Shown one piece after another: positions 24,958 through 33,068 of a stretch of 64,000 nucleotides of DNA (position 1 is its first letter; the number at the start of each line of letters is the position of its first letter). The stretch lies in assembly GCA_036389485.1 (NCBI GenBank), contig DASVPR010000040.1, forward strand, positions 1-64,000, written 5' to 3'. The position numbers and the translations under genes were made by a program. Below the pieces are notes generated by a model. The model saw only the letters and a list, made by a program, of their open reading frames with translations. It did not search any database and was not told where the DNA came from. Source of the DNA: CADCVT01 sp036389485. Its GTDB lineage: Bacteria; Actinomycetota; Thermoleophilia; Solirubrobacterales; Solirubrobacteraceae.

Positions 24958-26232
24958 TCAGCGCACGCTCACCTGGCGCACGCTGACCGACCGCCGCCGT
25001 TCGCTGACGATCGCGCGCATGACGAACGGCGCGTTCCCCTCGACGGCTGCGCGCCCGAGCCGGTTCAACCGGACGTTCGCCGTCGTGCGGTCGCGGTCGC
25101 TCGCGAGGTTCCACTTCCCGCGGCCGAGCACGAGCCGCGTGCGCCCGCTGCGGTCGATGCCGTGGAGCGTCACGGTGCCGGCCCGTGCCTCCTTCGAGAG
25201 CCCCTTGCGCCGCAGCGGCAGCCTCACACGCCCCCGCCGCGCGGCGGTCCGGCCCGTCGCGACCCGGGTGCCGCACGGATCTTGGCCCCTCAGCCTGCGC
25301 AGCGTCCGCTCGAACAGGCCCGGCTTCGCCGCCATCACCGCGTCGACGCACATGTTCAACAGCCGCTTGTACGTCGGGACGTCCTCGGTGTCGTTCGACA
25401 GCCACACGTGCACGGCGTAGCCGGCCTCGTGCGCGCGCTTGACGTTCTCGGGCGTCGCGACGACGAGCTTCTGCCCGCCGAGGTCGAACGTGATCGGGAT
25501 CTGGAACGCGACGACGCCCTCGCCCGGCGACTCGTTCTGCAGGAGGAACCGCGCGCCGCCGCCGACGCCGGGCGCCAGCGGGACGTCCGGCGCGAGCTGG
25601 TGGAAGCGGTCGACGACGTTCTGGTTGAAGGACACGACGATGATGTCGTCGCGGCCGGTGGCCTTCACGATCGGCGCGAGGAGCTCCGCCGTGCGCATCT
25701 GGACCTCCTCGGTGTCGCCCTTGATCTCGATGTTGGTCGTGACGCGGCGGAAGCGGCGCAGGAACTCGTCGAGCGAGGGGACGCGGAAGTCGTCGGCCGT
25801 GAAGCCCCGCGGCGGCCGCTTCGCGCCGGTCCGGATGCCGCGCAGCGGGTACGTGTCGGTCGGCCGGCGGTCGGCGACCCTGCGCGCGCCGGCGTTCGGC
25901 ACGTGCCAGTACGCGGCGTCGAGCTGCTGGATCTCGGTGAGCGTGCGGTCGCCGACGGGGCCGGTGCCGTTCGTCGTGCGGTCGAGCGTCGTGTCGTGCA
26001 TGACGACCAGGCGCCCGTCCTTCGTCGCGTTGACGTCGATCTCCAGCCAGTCGGCGCCGAGGTCGAGCGCGGACTCGAACGCGTACATCGTGGCGCTCGG
26101 GAACTCGTCCTCCCCGCCCTGGTGGGCGAAGTTCATGACCCGCTCCGCCAGCCACGGGTTGTCGCCCTGGGCGGCGGCGGGAGCGGCGACGGCGAGGGCC
26201 GCGATCAGTGCGGCGAGGAGCGTCCGGAGCAT
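24958..26232 (-). CDS. Secreted glycerophosphodiester phosphodiesterase family protein
   Basis: The protein is 424 residues, with signal peptide TLLAALIAALAVAAPAAAQG. The GDPD TIM barrel shows FAHQGGEDEFP with His37, LEIDVNATKDGRLVVMHD with Glu64, Asp66 and His79, IEIKG, and the late VWLSNDTED (usual VWTVN). It should hydrolyse glycerophosphodiesters from lipid headgroups outside the cell. The last 90 residues after the barrel form a basic beta-rich domain (GRVRLPLRRKGLSKEARAGT and on), similar in style to tails of other secreted proteins here. The gene is divergent from the sialidase-like gene at 26306. Confidence 0.9.
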   Translation of the reverse strand: MLRTLLAALIAALAVAAPAAAQGDNPWLAERVMNFAHQGGEDEFPSATMYAFESALDLGADWLEIDVNATKDGRLVVMHDTTLDRTTNGTGPVGDRTLTEIQQLDAAYWHVPNAGARRVADRRPTDTYPLRGIRTGAKRPPRGFTADDFRVPSLDEFLRRFRRVTTNIEIKGDTEEVQMRTAELLAPIVKATGRDDIIVVSFNQNVVDRFHQLAPDVPLAPGVGGGARFLLQNESPGEGVVAFQIPITFDLGGQKLVVATPENVKRAHEAGYAVHVWLSNDTEDVPTYKRLLNMCVDAVMAAKPGLFERTLRRLRGQDPCGTRVATGRTAARRGRVRLPLRRKGLSKEARAGTVTLHGIDRSGRTRLVLGRGKWNLASDRDRTTANVRLNRLGRAAVEGNAPFVMRAIVSERRRSVSVRQVSVR

Positions 26233-26305
26233 GCGGGCGATCCTTGCAGAAGCCCGGAATCGTTCGCTGTTGCACCATTTGGCAGAGCGGAGGATGCTTC
26301 CGGGC

Positions 26306-28093
26306 ATGTTCCCCCGCGCGTCCGCCTTCATCGCGGCGGCGCTCGTGGCCGCCGGGCTCGGCCCGGCGACGGCGGCCGCCGCACCGCTCCGGTTCGGAGA
26401 GCCGCAGTTCATCGACATGAACCTCGCCGGCGGTGAGCCGCTCGTCTTCGCCGACCCGATCCACCACACGCTGCTGTACACCGCGCACGAGGGCACCACC
26501 CACCTGTACCGGCCCGGCCTCGCCTCGTCGACGACGTTCGACTTCGCGAGCGGCTACCGCAACCAGGTGAACATGTGGACGTCGCAGGACGACGGCAAGA
26601 CGTGGAAGCGCGTCGACTTCGCCGCGGGGTTCGGCACGAACCCGGCCCAGAACACGGGCTTCAGCGACCCCGATCTGACGCAGGACGCCGGCGGGCGGAT
26701 CTACAACACCGGCATCGACCTCGCCAACGACGCGCTGTTCTCGTCCAACGACGGCGGCCTGACCTGGGACCGCGGCACGCCCCAGTGCCACGACGGCGAC
26801 CGCCCGTGGCTCGCCGGCGCGCACAAGGACGAGGTCTTCCTGGCCACGAACACGCTCGAGGACAACATCTCGCAGCGGGTCTTCGTGTCGACCGACGGCG
26901 GGCAGACCTGCTCGTCGGAGGGCGTGCAGGCGTACGGCACCCTGCCGGACGACGAGGATTGGACGGGCAACGGCAAGCTGTTCTACGACGCTCGCCGCGA
27001 CGCGCTCGTCGTCCCCGCGAACTTCGGGCCGAACGGGACCACCGGCGTCGGCGTCGCGACGTGGAAGCGCGGCGATCCGGCCTTCACGCCGCACAAGATC
27101 AGCGGCGACGCCATCTACGCCCACTGGGCAACGATCGCGCTCGACGACGCCGGGGGCCTGTACCTGGTGTGGGACAACGACCCCCGGGTGGACGGCACCG
27201 ACGGCGGCTGCAACGGCTCCCGCACGCCGGCCCCGAACTCGGTCTCGCTGATCTACTCGTCGAACTTCGGCGAGACGTGGTCGCAGCCGGTCAAGATCGC
27301 GGCCCCGTCCGACCGGCGCGTCTTCTGGCCGTGGATCGCCGCGGGCGAGGCGGGTAAGGTCTCGGTCGTCTGGTACGAGACCGACAAGGTCGTCGACCTC
27401 GCGTGCGAGCGCGCGCAGATCGCGGTGAAGGCGGCGACCGTGCTCGGCGCGAACACCTCGGATCCGAAGATCGAGACGGTCGACGTCGTCGGGCGGCCGA
27501 TCGCCGACAGCGACATCTGCCAGTCGGGCACGACGTGCGTCGCCACCGGCGAGGACCGCCGGCTCGGCGACTTCTTCACGAACGCGATCGACGAGCAGGG
27601 CTGCGTGATGGTCGCGACCGCCGACGCGAGCACGAAGGACCCGGTCTCAGGCGGCGAGCGGCTCGTCGCGCTGCCGCTGTTCATCCGGCAGGTCAGCGGG
27701 CCGGCGCTGCGCGGCGGCGGCGACTGCTCCGGGGAGGTCCAGAACCTCGGCCTGCCGCCCTCGAACGTCGACACGCCGCCGTCGGCGCCGGCGCGCCGCA
27801 AGTGCGTCAGCCGCCGCAACTTCAGGATCCGCCTGCGCGAGCCGCGCGGCGACCGGCTGAAGAGCGCGAAGGTCTACGTGAACGGCAAGCGGGTGAAGGT
27901 GGTGCGCGGCAAGCGGCTGCGCTCGCGCGTCGACCTGCGCGGGCTGCCCAAGGGGCGGATCACGGTGAAGATCGAGGGCGTGACGCGGAAGGGCAAGCGT
28001 GTCCGCGAGCTGCGCCGCTACCGCACCTGCGCGACGAAGCGCGGCCCGATCACGACGCCGCCCCGGCCGAGGCCGGTGCGCGACCGGAGCTAG
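26306..28093 (+). CDS. Secreted sialidase-fold (BNR/Asp-box) protein
   Basis: The protein is 595 residues with a signal peptide (FIAAALVAAGLGPATAAAAP). Asp-box repeats are recognisable as SQDDGKTW, SNDGGLTW, STDGGQTC and SSNFGETW, which mark a six-bladed propeller. The sialidase Arg triad and Tyr cannot be placed with confidence, so it may bind or cleave a glycan or be structural. The C-terminal 110 residues are Lys/Arg-rich with a YVNGKRVKVVRGKRL segment, a beta-domain seen in several secreted proteins of this lineage. Two ATGs are possible (26294 and 26306); I chose the second because it puts the signal peptide at the usual distance. A strong terminator follows. Confidence 0.85.
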   Translation: MFPRASAFIAAALVAAGLGPATAAAAPLRFGEPQFIDMNLAGGEPLVFADPIHHTLLYTAHEGTTHLYRPGLASSTTFDFASGYRNQVNMWTSQDDGKTWKRVDFAAGFGTNPAQNTGFSDPDLTQDAGGRIYNTGIDLANDALFSSNDGGLTWDRGTPQCHDGDRPWLAGAHKDEVFLATNTLEDNISQRVFVSTDGGQTCSSEGVQAYGTLPDDEDWTGNGKLFYDARRDALVVPANFGPNGTTGVGVATWKRGDPAFTPHKISGDAIYAHWATIALDDAGGLYLVWDNDPRVDGTDGGCNGSRTPAPNSVSLIYSSNFGETWSQPVKIAAPSDRRVFWPWIAAGEAGKVSVVWYETDKVVDLACERAQIAVKAATVLGANTSDPKIETVDVVGRPIADSDICQSGTTCVATGEDRRLGDFFTNAIDEQGCVMVATADASTKDPVSGGERLVALPLFIRQVSGPALRGGGDCSGEVQNLGLPPSNVDTPPSAPARRKCVSRRNFRIRLREPRGDRLKSAKVYVNGKRVKVVRGKRLRSRVDLRGLPKGRITVKIEGVTRKGKRVRELRRYRTCATKRGPITTPPRPRPVRDRS

Positions 28094-28103
28094 GCGGGTG
28101 GCG

Positions 28104-28133
28104 GCTGCCGGGCCGCGCTCGCGGCCCGGCAGC
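28104..28133 (+). terminator. Hairpin terminator after the sialidase-like gene
   Basis: A perfect 13-bp stem, GCTGCCGGGCCGC (28104-28116) and GCGGCCCGGCAGC (28121-28133), with the loop GCTC. It is also placed to terminate the convergent gene ending at 28139. Confidence 0.8.
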
Positions 28134-28138
28134 GATGC

Positions 28139-28570
28139 TCATCCGGCGACGTGGTGACCCTCGATGCCGCCCGCGCCGCGTGCCGTGAGCTCCACGAGCA
28201 GCCGGGTGGTCCGTCGTGTCGCCCTGATCCCGCCGCGTGCGTTGAGCACCGTCAGCACCCGGCTGTCCGCCGGCGGTGACGGAACGCGCGTCCCGCGTGC
28301 GACGCCATCGGGTCCGTAGACCGAGTAGATCCAGGACACGCGGAAGCCCATCTCGGAGAGACGGCGGCCCGTGCCGGCGGGATCGTCCTCGTCGATCGCG
28401 CCGCGCAGGCGCGGGAACACCTGGAAGAGCGTGCCTGCGTCCCGCGCCGCGGTGACCTGAGCGCTCTCGGCTGCCCTGCTCGTCTCGCCGCGCGTCGCGT
28501 GCGCGGCGGCGGCGACACTCACGGCGCCTCCGACCACGACGAGCGCGAGAGCGACCGACCTAGCAGGCAT
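28139..28570 (-). CDS. Small secreted protein of unknown function
   Basis: The protein is 143 residues with a clear signal peptide (SVALALVVVGGAVSVAAAAHA). The mature part has a conserved-looking core, LFQVFPRLRGAIDEDDPAG then MGFRVSWIYSVYGPDGVARG and DSRVLTVLNARGG, but I recognise no family. Its start overlaps the end of the frameshifted secreted gene upstream by 11 bases, so the two were probably co-transcribed and may act together outside the cell. Confidence 0.75.
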   Translation of the reverse strand: MPARSVALALVVVGGAVSVAAAAHATRGETSRAAESAQVTAARDAGTLFQVFPRLRGAIDEDDPAGTGRRLSEMGFRVSWIYSVYGPDGVARGTRVPSPPADSRVLTVLNARGGIRATRRTTRLLVELTARGAGGIEGHHVAG

Positions 28571-28984
28571 GACCGAGGTTCGCCGCCACCGAGCGATCCG
28601 CGACCTCGAGGATCTTCCGGCGGCGCAACTCCGCGGTCGAGTCGAGGCGGGCGCCATGGGCGTCCCACACGCCGAGCACGCACTGATCGGCCAGCGGAGA
28701 CGGGATGGCGAGGCCGTCGTAGCCGCGTTCGCCCGTCACGCTGAGCGACGGCTGAACCATCACCACGTCGAGCGGGCCGGTCGTCCGCAGCGCGGCGGCG
28801 ACCTGCACAGCCGTGATCTCGTTCCGCCAGGCGGCGATGCAGAGCCCCCAGTGGTATAGGTCAGTCTCCAGTGCCGGCCGGTGAGGGTGTAGTGGCCGCA
28901 GAACTCCGAGTCGTGTGCGGACGCCGGAGTGGTCTGCGAGAGGCACGCGCCGATGACGAGCGCCGCCACCGCGAACGCGCGCAC
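28560..28984 (-). pseudogene. Secreted protein gene broken by a frameshift
   Basis: Reading from an ATG at 28984, one frame gives a signal peptide and mature start (MRAFAVAALVIGACLSQ, ASAHDSEFCGHYTLTGRHW), then degenerates into Pro/Arg-rich sequence and stops at 28760. From about 28875 another frame carries natural-looking sequence (DLYHWGLCIAAWRNEITAVQ, GPLDVVMVQPSLSVTGERGY, and ADQCVLGVWDAHGARL) to a stop at 28560. Joining them near 28850-28880 restores a single exported protein of about 140 residues. Either the gene is truly broken or there is a base error in this GC-rich stretch. No family is recognised. Confidence 0.7.
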
Positions 28985-29056
28985 TGCTGAGGTGCGCCGA
29001 GGCCTGCCGCGAAGCAGTGGGACTTTCCTCTTCGGTGGAGGATTGGCGCGTTGCCG

Positions 29057-29935
29057 CTATGAGGCGGGCGCGTCGTCGCCGAAGAGCAGCTCCTCGACGC
29101 GCGTCTCGATCGCGACGCGGCTGACGTCGAAGCCGGCGAGGCCGAGCGGCATCGTGACGCCCTCGGGCACACCGTCGACCGGCTGCCACAGCATCCAGCC
29201 GTCCTCGTACGGGTCGTACCAGGTGAGCGGCGGGGTGTCGGGCGGCAGGCGACCCTCGCGGAACATCGACGCGACGCAGGCCGGGCAGCCCTCGGCCGCC
29301 GCCAGCTCGACGACCCGCTTCGCCTGGCCGGTCGCCGCGGCGGCCTCGAGCCGGCCGCCCTCGCGCAGCGGCAGCTCGCAGCCGCCGCACTCCTCGCAGG
29401 GCAGCCACATCGCCCACGTCCCGGCGATGTGGAAGACGGACGGCATCTGGGGGTCGAGCATCTCCGGCCCGGGCACCACGCGGACCGCGGGGCCGTCGGT
29501 CGTGAGCGCCGCGGCGGCGGCCGCGGCTTCGGGGACCGACCAGTAGTCCTTGACGTCGAGCGGCAGCATGAGCTTCGTGCCGTCGGGCATCTGGCCGTCC
29601 ATCATCCAGTCGCCCGCCTCGGGGTCCCACCACATCGTGCCCTCGGAGTCGGTGCGGCTGAAGCGGCGCTTGCGGGCATCGCAGCGCAGGCAGGTCCGGT
29701 GATGGACGCGCGCGAGGAACGCCTGGGCGCGGACGGCGGCCTCCATCCAGTCCTCGCGCCGCTCGACGTGCAGCGGCAGCGCGTAGCCGCCGCACGCCGC
29801 GCACGCGGCCCACAGCGACCAGTCCTTCGACCCTCCCGCCAGGAAGATGGCATCCGGCGTCTCGGGCGCGCCGGCGTCCTCCGTCGGGACGATCGAGAGG
29901 GGCGCCTGCGCGAGGGGGTCGTCCATCTCGGACAT
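29057..29935 (-). CDS. Protein with two tandem copies of a CxxC zinc-binding domain
   Basis: The protein is 292 residues from the ATG at 29935, with no signal peptide. The sequence consists of two copies of the same unit. Copy 1 has CAACGGYALPL (Cys45, Cys48) and CLRC (Cys82, Cys85), then MWWDPEAGDWMM. Copy 2 has CEECGGCELPL (Cys180, Cys183) and CPAC (Cys217, Cys220), then LTWYDPYEDGWML. Each unit should bind one zinc through four cysteines. The family is unknown to me; such domains can bind nucleic acid or proteins. The gene is divergent from the NTF2-like gene at 30068 and is not clearly part of an operon. Confidence 0.85.
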   Translation of the reverse strand: MSEMDDPLAQAPLSIVPTEDAGAPETPDAIFLAGGSKDWSLWAACAACGGYALPLHVERREDWMEAAVRAQAFLARVHHRTCLRCDARKRRFSRTDSEGTMWWDPEAGDWMMDGQMPDGTKLMLPLDVKDYWSVPEAAAAAAALTTDGPAVRVVPGPEMLDPQMPSVFHIAGTWAMWLPCEECGGCELPLREGGRLEAAAATGQAKRVVELAAAEGCPACVASMFREGRLPPDTPPLTWYDPYEDGWMLWQPVDGVPEGVTMPLGLAGFDVSRVAIETRVEELLFGDDAPAS

Positions 29936-30067
29936 TCCGAATCGGATTCCCCGTCGGCGAACCTCCGGAAACGGGCGCGCTGACTCTGCATCGGGTTGGC
30001 GTGATCCATCGCACGCGCCGGCGCGAAGACGCTCGCGACCACGTTTCATTCTCGAGGAAGGATCCTC

Positions 30068-30454
30068 ATGTCCGAGCAGAGCAACGTCGAGACCGTGCAG
30101 GGCGCGTACGCCGCGTTCGCGGCCGGCGACATCGACGGCATCCTCGCCCGGCTCGACGGCGACGTCGAGTGGCGCGTCCCCTCCGTGCTGCCGCACGGCG
30201 GCGAGTTCGACGGCCACGAGGGCGCCGGGCGCTTCTTCGCCGGGCTCGCCGATCAGTGGGACGGCCTGGAGGTCGAGGTCGACGACATCGTCGCGCAGCG
30301 CGACCGGGTCGTCGTCCTCGGGCGCGCGCGAGGGCGGCTGCGGGCCGTCGGCGACGCCGGCTACGGCTTCGTGCACGCCTGGACCCTGCGCGACGGCACA
30401 GCGGTCCGGTTCGAGGAGTACGTCGATCTGGCGGAACTGCTGGTCGCGGCCTGA
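30068..30454 (+). CDS. SnoaL/NTF2-like family protein
   Basis: The protein is 128 residues, with a ribosome binding site GAGGAAGGA upstream of the ATG. The pattern VETVQGAYAAFAAGDIDGIL, DVEWRVPS, GHEGAGRFFAGLADQWDGLE and DRVVVLGRARGRL is that of the SnoaL-like cone fold (ketosteroid-isomerase-like). Members act as small hydrolases, isomerases or binding proteins; the catalytic role here is unknown. It is followed 49 bases later by the diguanylate cyclase gene on the same strand. Confidence 0.88.
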   Translation: MSEQSNVETVQGAYAAFAAGDIDGILARLDGDVEWRVPSVLPHGGEFDGHEGAGRFFAGLADQWDGLEVEVDDIVAQRDRVVVLGRARGRLRAVGDAGYGFVHAWTLRDGTAVRFEEYVDLAELLVAA

Positions 30455-30503
30455 GCGGTCCCTTCCGGCTAAACCTGGCGCGTCGGCAGCCGATGACCCG
30501 TTT

Positions 30504-31577
30504 GTGCCGATCCGAGCGAGGCTCCGGGCATTGTTCGCGACCGACGGCGACCCCTACGCCGGCGGCGATCCGCCGACCGCGCGGCGGCTCGGCGCGCTGC
30601 TCTGGCTGATCACGGCGGGCATCGCGACGTTCCTGCTCCCGCTGTCGCCGCCGGACGAGGCGATCGGCGGCTGGGGCTGGGTCGTCGCCGGCCTCTGCGT
30701 CGCGGTCGGCCTCGGCTGCGCGCGCTTCATGGCGCGCCACGAGGTCGGCTGGGACACGATGCTCGCGGCGAGCTACGCCGGGGTCGCGCAGGTCGCGCTC
30801 CTCCAGTGGGTCGCGGGCGGGCACGGCACGCCGTACGGCGAGCTGTACCTGATCGTCGCGCTCTACGCGGGCGCGCTGCACCCGCCGCGGCGCCTCGCCG
30901 GCGTGCTCGGGGCGGTCGCGCTCGCGTCCGCCGCGCCGCTGGCGTACGACGGCGCGACCGCGCAGGCGTCCTCGCAGATCGCTGTGCGCCTCATGCTGCT
31001 GTCCGCCCTCGCCTTCCTCGCCGCGACGCTGATGCGCTCCGTCCGCGCGCAGCGCCTCGGCCTGCGGGATCGCTCCGCCCGCGCGGAGCGCCTGGCCCGG
31101 CACGACGAGCTGACCGGGCTGCCGAACCGGCGCGCGTTCGCCGAGACGCTCACCGCGGAGGTCGCGCGCGTGCGGCGCACGGGCGCGCCGCTGTCGGTCG
31201 TCGTCGCGGATCTCGACGACTTCAAGGGCATCAACGACGCCTACGGCCACCCGGCGGGCGACACCTGCCTCGTCGTGGTCGCGGGCGCGCTGCGCGCGAC
31301 GCTGCGCCAGTACGACTCCTGCTTCCGCTGGGGCGGCGACGAGTTCACGCTCATCCTGCCGGAGACCGCTCTCGCCGACGCCGAGATCGTCTGCGACCGC
31401 ATCGCGCAGGCGGTCCTGGCCGGCTGCCGCGGGCCGGACGGCATCCCGCTGCGGATCACCTGCGCCCCCGCGCAGCTCGAGGGCCACATGACCGGCGACG
31501 ACCTCGTGGGCGCCGCCGACCAGGCCCTGTTCGCGCGCAAGAGCCGCGGCGGCCTGCGCCTCGCGCAGACCGCCTGA
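30504..31577 (+). CDS. Membrane diguanylate cyclase (GGDEF) with an inhibitory site
   Basis: The protein is 357 residues from a probable GTG at 30504. A TTG at 30531 is the alternative; codons before 30504 show no conserved residues. Five or six hydrophobic helices span residues 30-180, forming a membrane sensor. The GGDEF domain follows, with RLARHDELTGLPNRRAF, DLDDFKGINDAYGHPAGD and RWGGDEFTLIL (GGDEF at 277-281). The I-site RxxD (RQYD, Arg268 and Asp271) sits exactly five residues before GGDEF, so product inhibition by cyclic di-GMP is expected. The late segment around LFARKSRG is near normal. With the HD-GYP protein at 1029 it could balance the cyclic di-GMP level. Confidence 0.93.
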   Translation: MPIRARLRALFATDGDPYAGGDPPTARRLGALLWLITAGIATFLLPLSPPDEAIGGWGWVVAGLCVAVGLGCARFMARHEVGWDTMLAASYAGVAQVALLQWVAGGHGTPYGELYLIVALYAGALHPPRRLAGVLGAVALASAAPLAYDGATAQASSQIAVRLMLLSALAFLAATLMRSVRAQRLGLRDRSARAERLARHDELTGLPNRRAFAETLTAEVARVRRTGAPLSVVVADLDDFKGINDAYGHPAGDTCLVVVAGALRATLRQYDSCFRWGGDEFTLILPETALADAEIVCDRIAQAVLAGCRGPDGIPLRITCAPAQLEGHMTGDDLVGAADQALFARKSRGGLRLAQTA

Positions 31578-31589
31578 CGCCGCGCGACT

Positions 31590-32897
31590 TCAGCTCGCGA
31601 AGGAGGAGGCGCGAGAGCTCGCCTCGGCGTAGCGCGCGTGCAGCGGCTTCAGCACGCTCGCGGCGCGCAGCACGCTCGCGAGCGGCGCCGAGGTCTGCAC
31701 CTCGCGGCGCCTGATCGCGCGCGCGAGGTCGAGGCGGCCGGCGAGCCAGTCGTCGGCGGTCTCGGCCGATGCGTGGAGGACGACGTCCTCCCCGTCCCCG
31801 AGCGCGATGTCGGCCTCCGGCGCGTGGAGGCGCCACACGACGCGGCTCGGGAGCCGGGCCAGCGCGCGGCTCACCGCCTCGTCGGCGAGGGCGATCTCGA
31901 GCGCCTCGCCGAGGAGGGCGTCGAGCTCGCGGCGCGAGGCGAACCGCGGGCGGGAGCGCTGCTCGCGGAGCGCGTCGAGCACGTCGACGGCGGACCGGAT
32001 CCGCGCGTGCGCGTGGATCCAGTGGGTGCGCAGTGCGGCGAAGGGATCGGCGCCGCGCCGGTGGGCGTCCGCGAGGTGCGCGGCGTAGAAGCGCTCGGCC
32101 GCGGAGCCCCAGGCGATCGCGCCCGCCTCCTCGGCCCAGCGCGCCGGCGCGAGCCAGACGTTCGGCGCCGCTCCGACCACGCCCGCGACCGGCGCGCGCA
32201 GCGTGAACCCTCCCGCCTGGGCAAGGACGTCGCCGGCGGCGAGCGTCGTGCCGGGAGGAGGCGGCGCGAAGCGGCCGGCGAGGCGGGCGAGCGGGGGCGT
32301 CGGCTCCAGGCGGACCCCTCCGCTCGCGATCGTCACGACGAGGTGCTCGTCGACGGCGATCCCGCTCGCGCCCTCCTCCCCGAGCGCGGGGACCGGCTCG
32401 CGGAGGATCGTCAGGCCGCGGCGCTGCGGCACCAGGATCGAGTCGAACGCGATCGGCCGGCCGTACTCGAGCGCCGCGGCGGCGAGGTGGTCCGGCGCGA
32501 CGAGCGGGACGCCGTAGCGCGCCGCGGCCGCGCGGAGGTCCGCTTCGTGGTCGGGATCGCACGCGTCCGGCAGAGCGAGCGCGACGACGGCGGCGTACTG
32601 CGCACGGAAGCCCGTCGCGTGCACCTCGACGTCGCCCCACGCCACGACGGCGCCCACCGCCTCCTCCGCCGGGCGGAGGCGCGCGTCGCGCGGGTCCGCG
32701 AGCGCGTAGAGGCCGCACGAGCAGCTCGCGACCGGCGGGCTCTGCCGCGGATGCATGCCCACGTGGAGGCAGCGCGCCTGGTTGACGCCCGGCGTCCACG
32801 CCCCTGCCCGCCCCGCGCTCCACGGCACCAGCGCGCCGCCGCCGGCGTGCCAGGCGCGGTAGCCGACGATCGGCTCGGAGAAGTCGGGCGCCGTCAC
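31590..32897 (-). CDS. Multidomain protein: GYRAW/CGLYA domain, biotinyl-lipoyl-like middle, SCP2-like C-terminus
   Basis: The protein is 435 residues from a GTG at 32897. Residues 6-70 (IVGYRAWH, ARCLHVGMHPRQSPPVASCS, CGLYAL) form a Cys/His module common in actinobacterial proteins of unknown role. Residues 225-265 (LAAGDVLAQAGGFTLRAPVA) look like a lipoyl/H-protein-like beta barrel, but the Lys for lipoylation is not evident. Residues 350-430 (RVVWRLHAPEADIALGDGED and ETADDWLAGRLDLARAIRRR) resemble an SCP2-like lipid-binding fold. I have not met this combination in a characterised protein. The gene overlaps by four bases a tiny gene just upstream, and both follow recC-recB-recD. Confidence 0.75.
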   Translation of the reverse strand: MTAPDFSEPIVGYRAWHAGGGALVPWSAGRAGAWTPGVNQARCLHVGMHPRQSPPVASCSCGLYALADPRDARLRPAEEAVGAVVAWGDVEVHATGFRAQYAAVVALALPDACDPDHEADLRAAAARYGVPLVAPDHLAAAALEYGRPIAFDSILVPQRRGLTILREPVPALGEEGASGIAVDEHLVVTIASGGVRLEPTPPLARLAGRFAPPPPGTTLAAGDVLAQAGGFTLRAPVAGVVGAAPNVWLAPARWAEEAGAIAWGSAAERFYAAHLADAHRRGADPFAALRTHWIHAHARIRSAVDVLDALREQRSRPRFASRRELDALLGEALEIALADEAVSRALARLPSRVVWRLHAPEADIALGDGEDVVLHASAETADDWLAGRLDLARAIRRREVQTSAPLASVLRAASVLKPLHARYAEASSRASSFAS

Positions 32898-33037
32898 TTC
32901 GTCGCGGGCTCGCGCACCGGCGCCTCGCGCGCGGGCTCGGGCTCGCGGGGCGGCGGGGGCTGCGGCACCGGCAGCTTCAGCGGCTCGATCGTGATGCGGC
33001 GCGAGGGGCCGGGGAGGTCGAGGCAGAGGGGCGGCAC
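32894..33037 (-). CDS. Short Pro/Glu-rich protein coupled to the multidomain gene
   Basis: A 47-residue protein from a GTG at 33037. It begins VPPLCLDLPGPSRRITIEPL and continues KLPVPQPPPPREPEP to a TGA that overlaps the GTG of the downstream gene. The segment RRITIEPLKLPVP is followed by a Pro/Glu/Arg-rich disordered tail. The four-base coupling and its reading frame, which differs from both neighbours, support a real gene. No function is known; a peptide adaptor for the downstream protein is a possibility. The start is uncertain because the frame is open further upstream, into the end of recD. Confidence 0.6.
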   Translation of the reverse strand: MPPLCLDLPGPSRRITIEPLKLPVPQPPPPREPEPAREAPVREPATK

Positions 33038-33068
33038 GGGGTGCCGAAGGTACGCCCGCGGGTGGACG

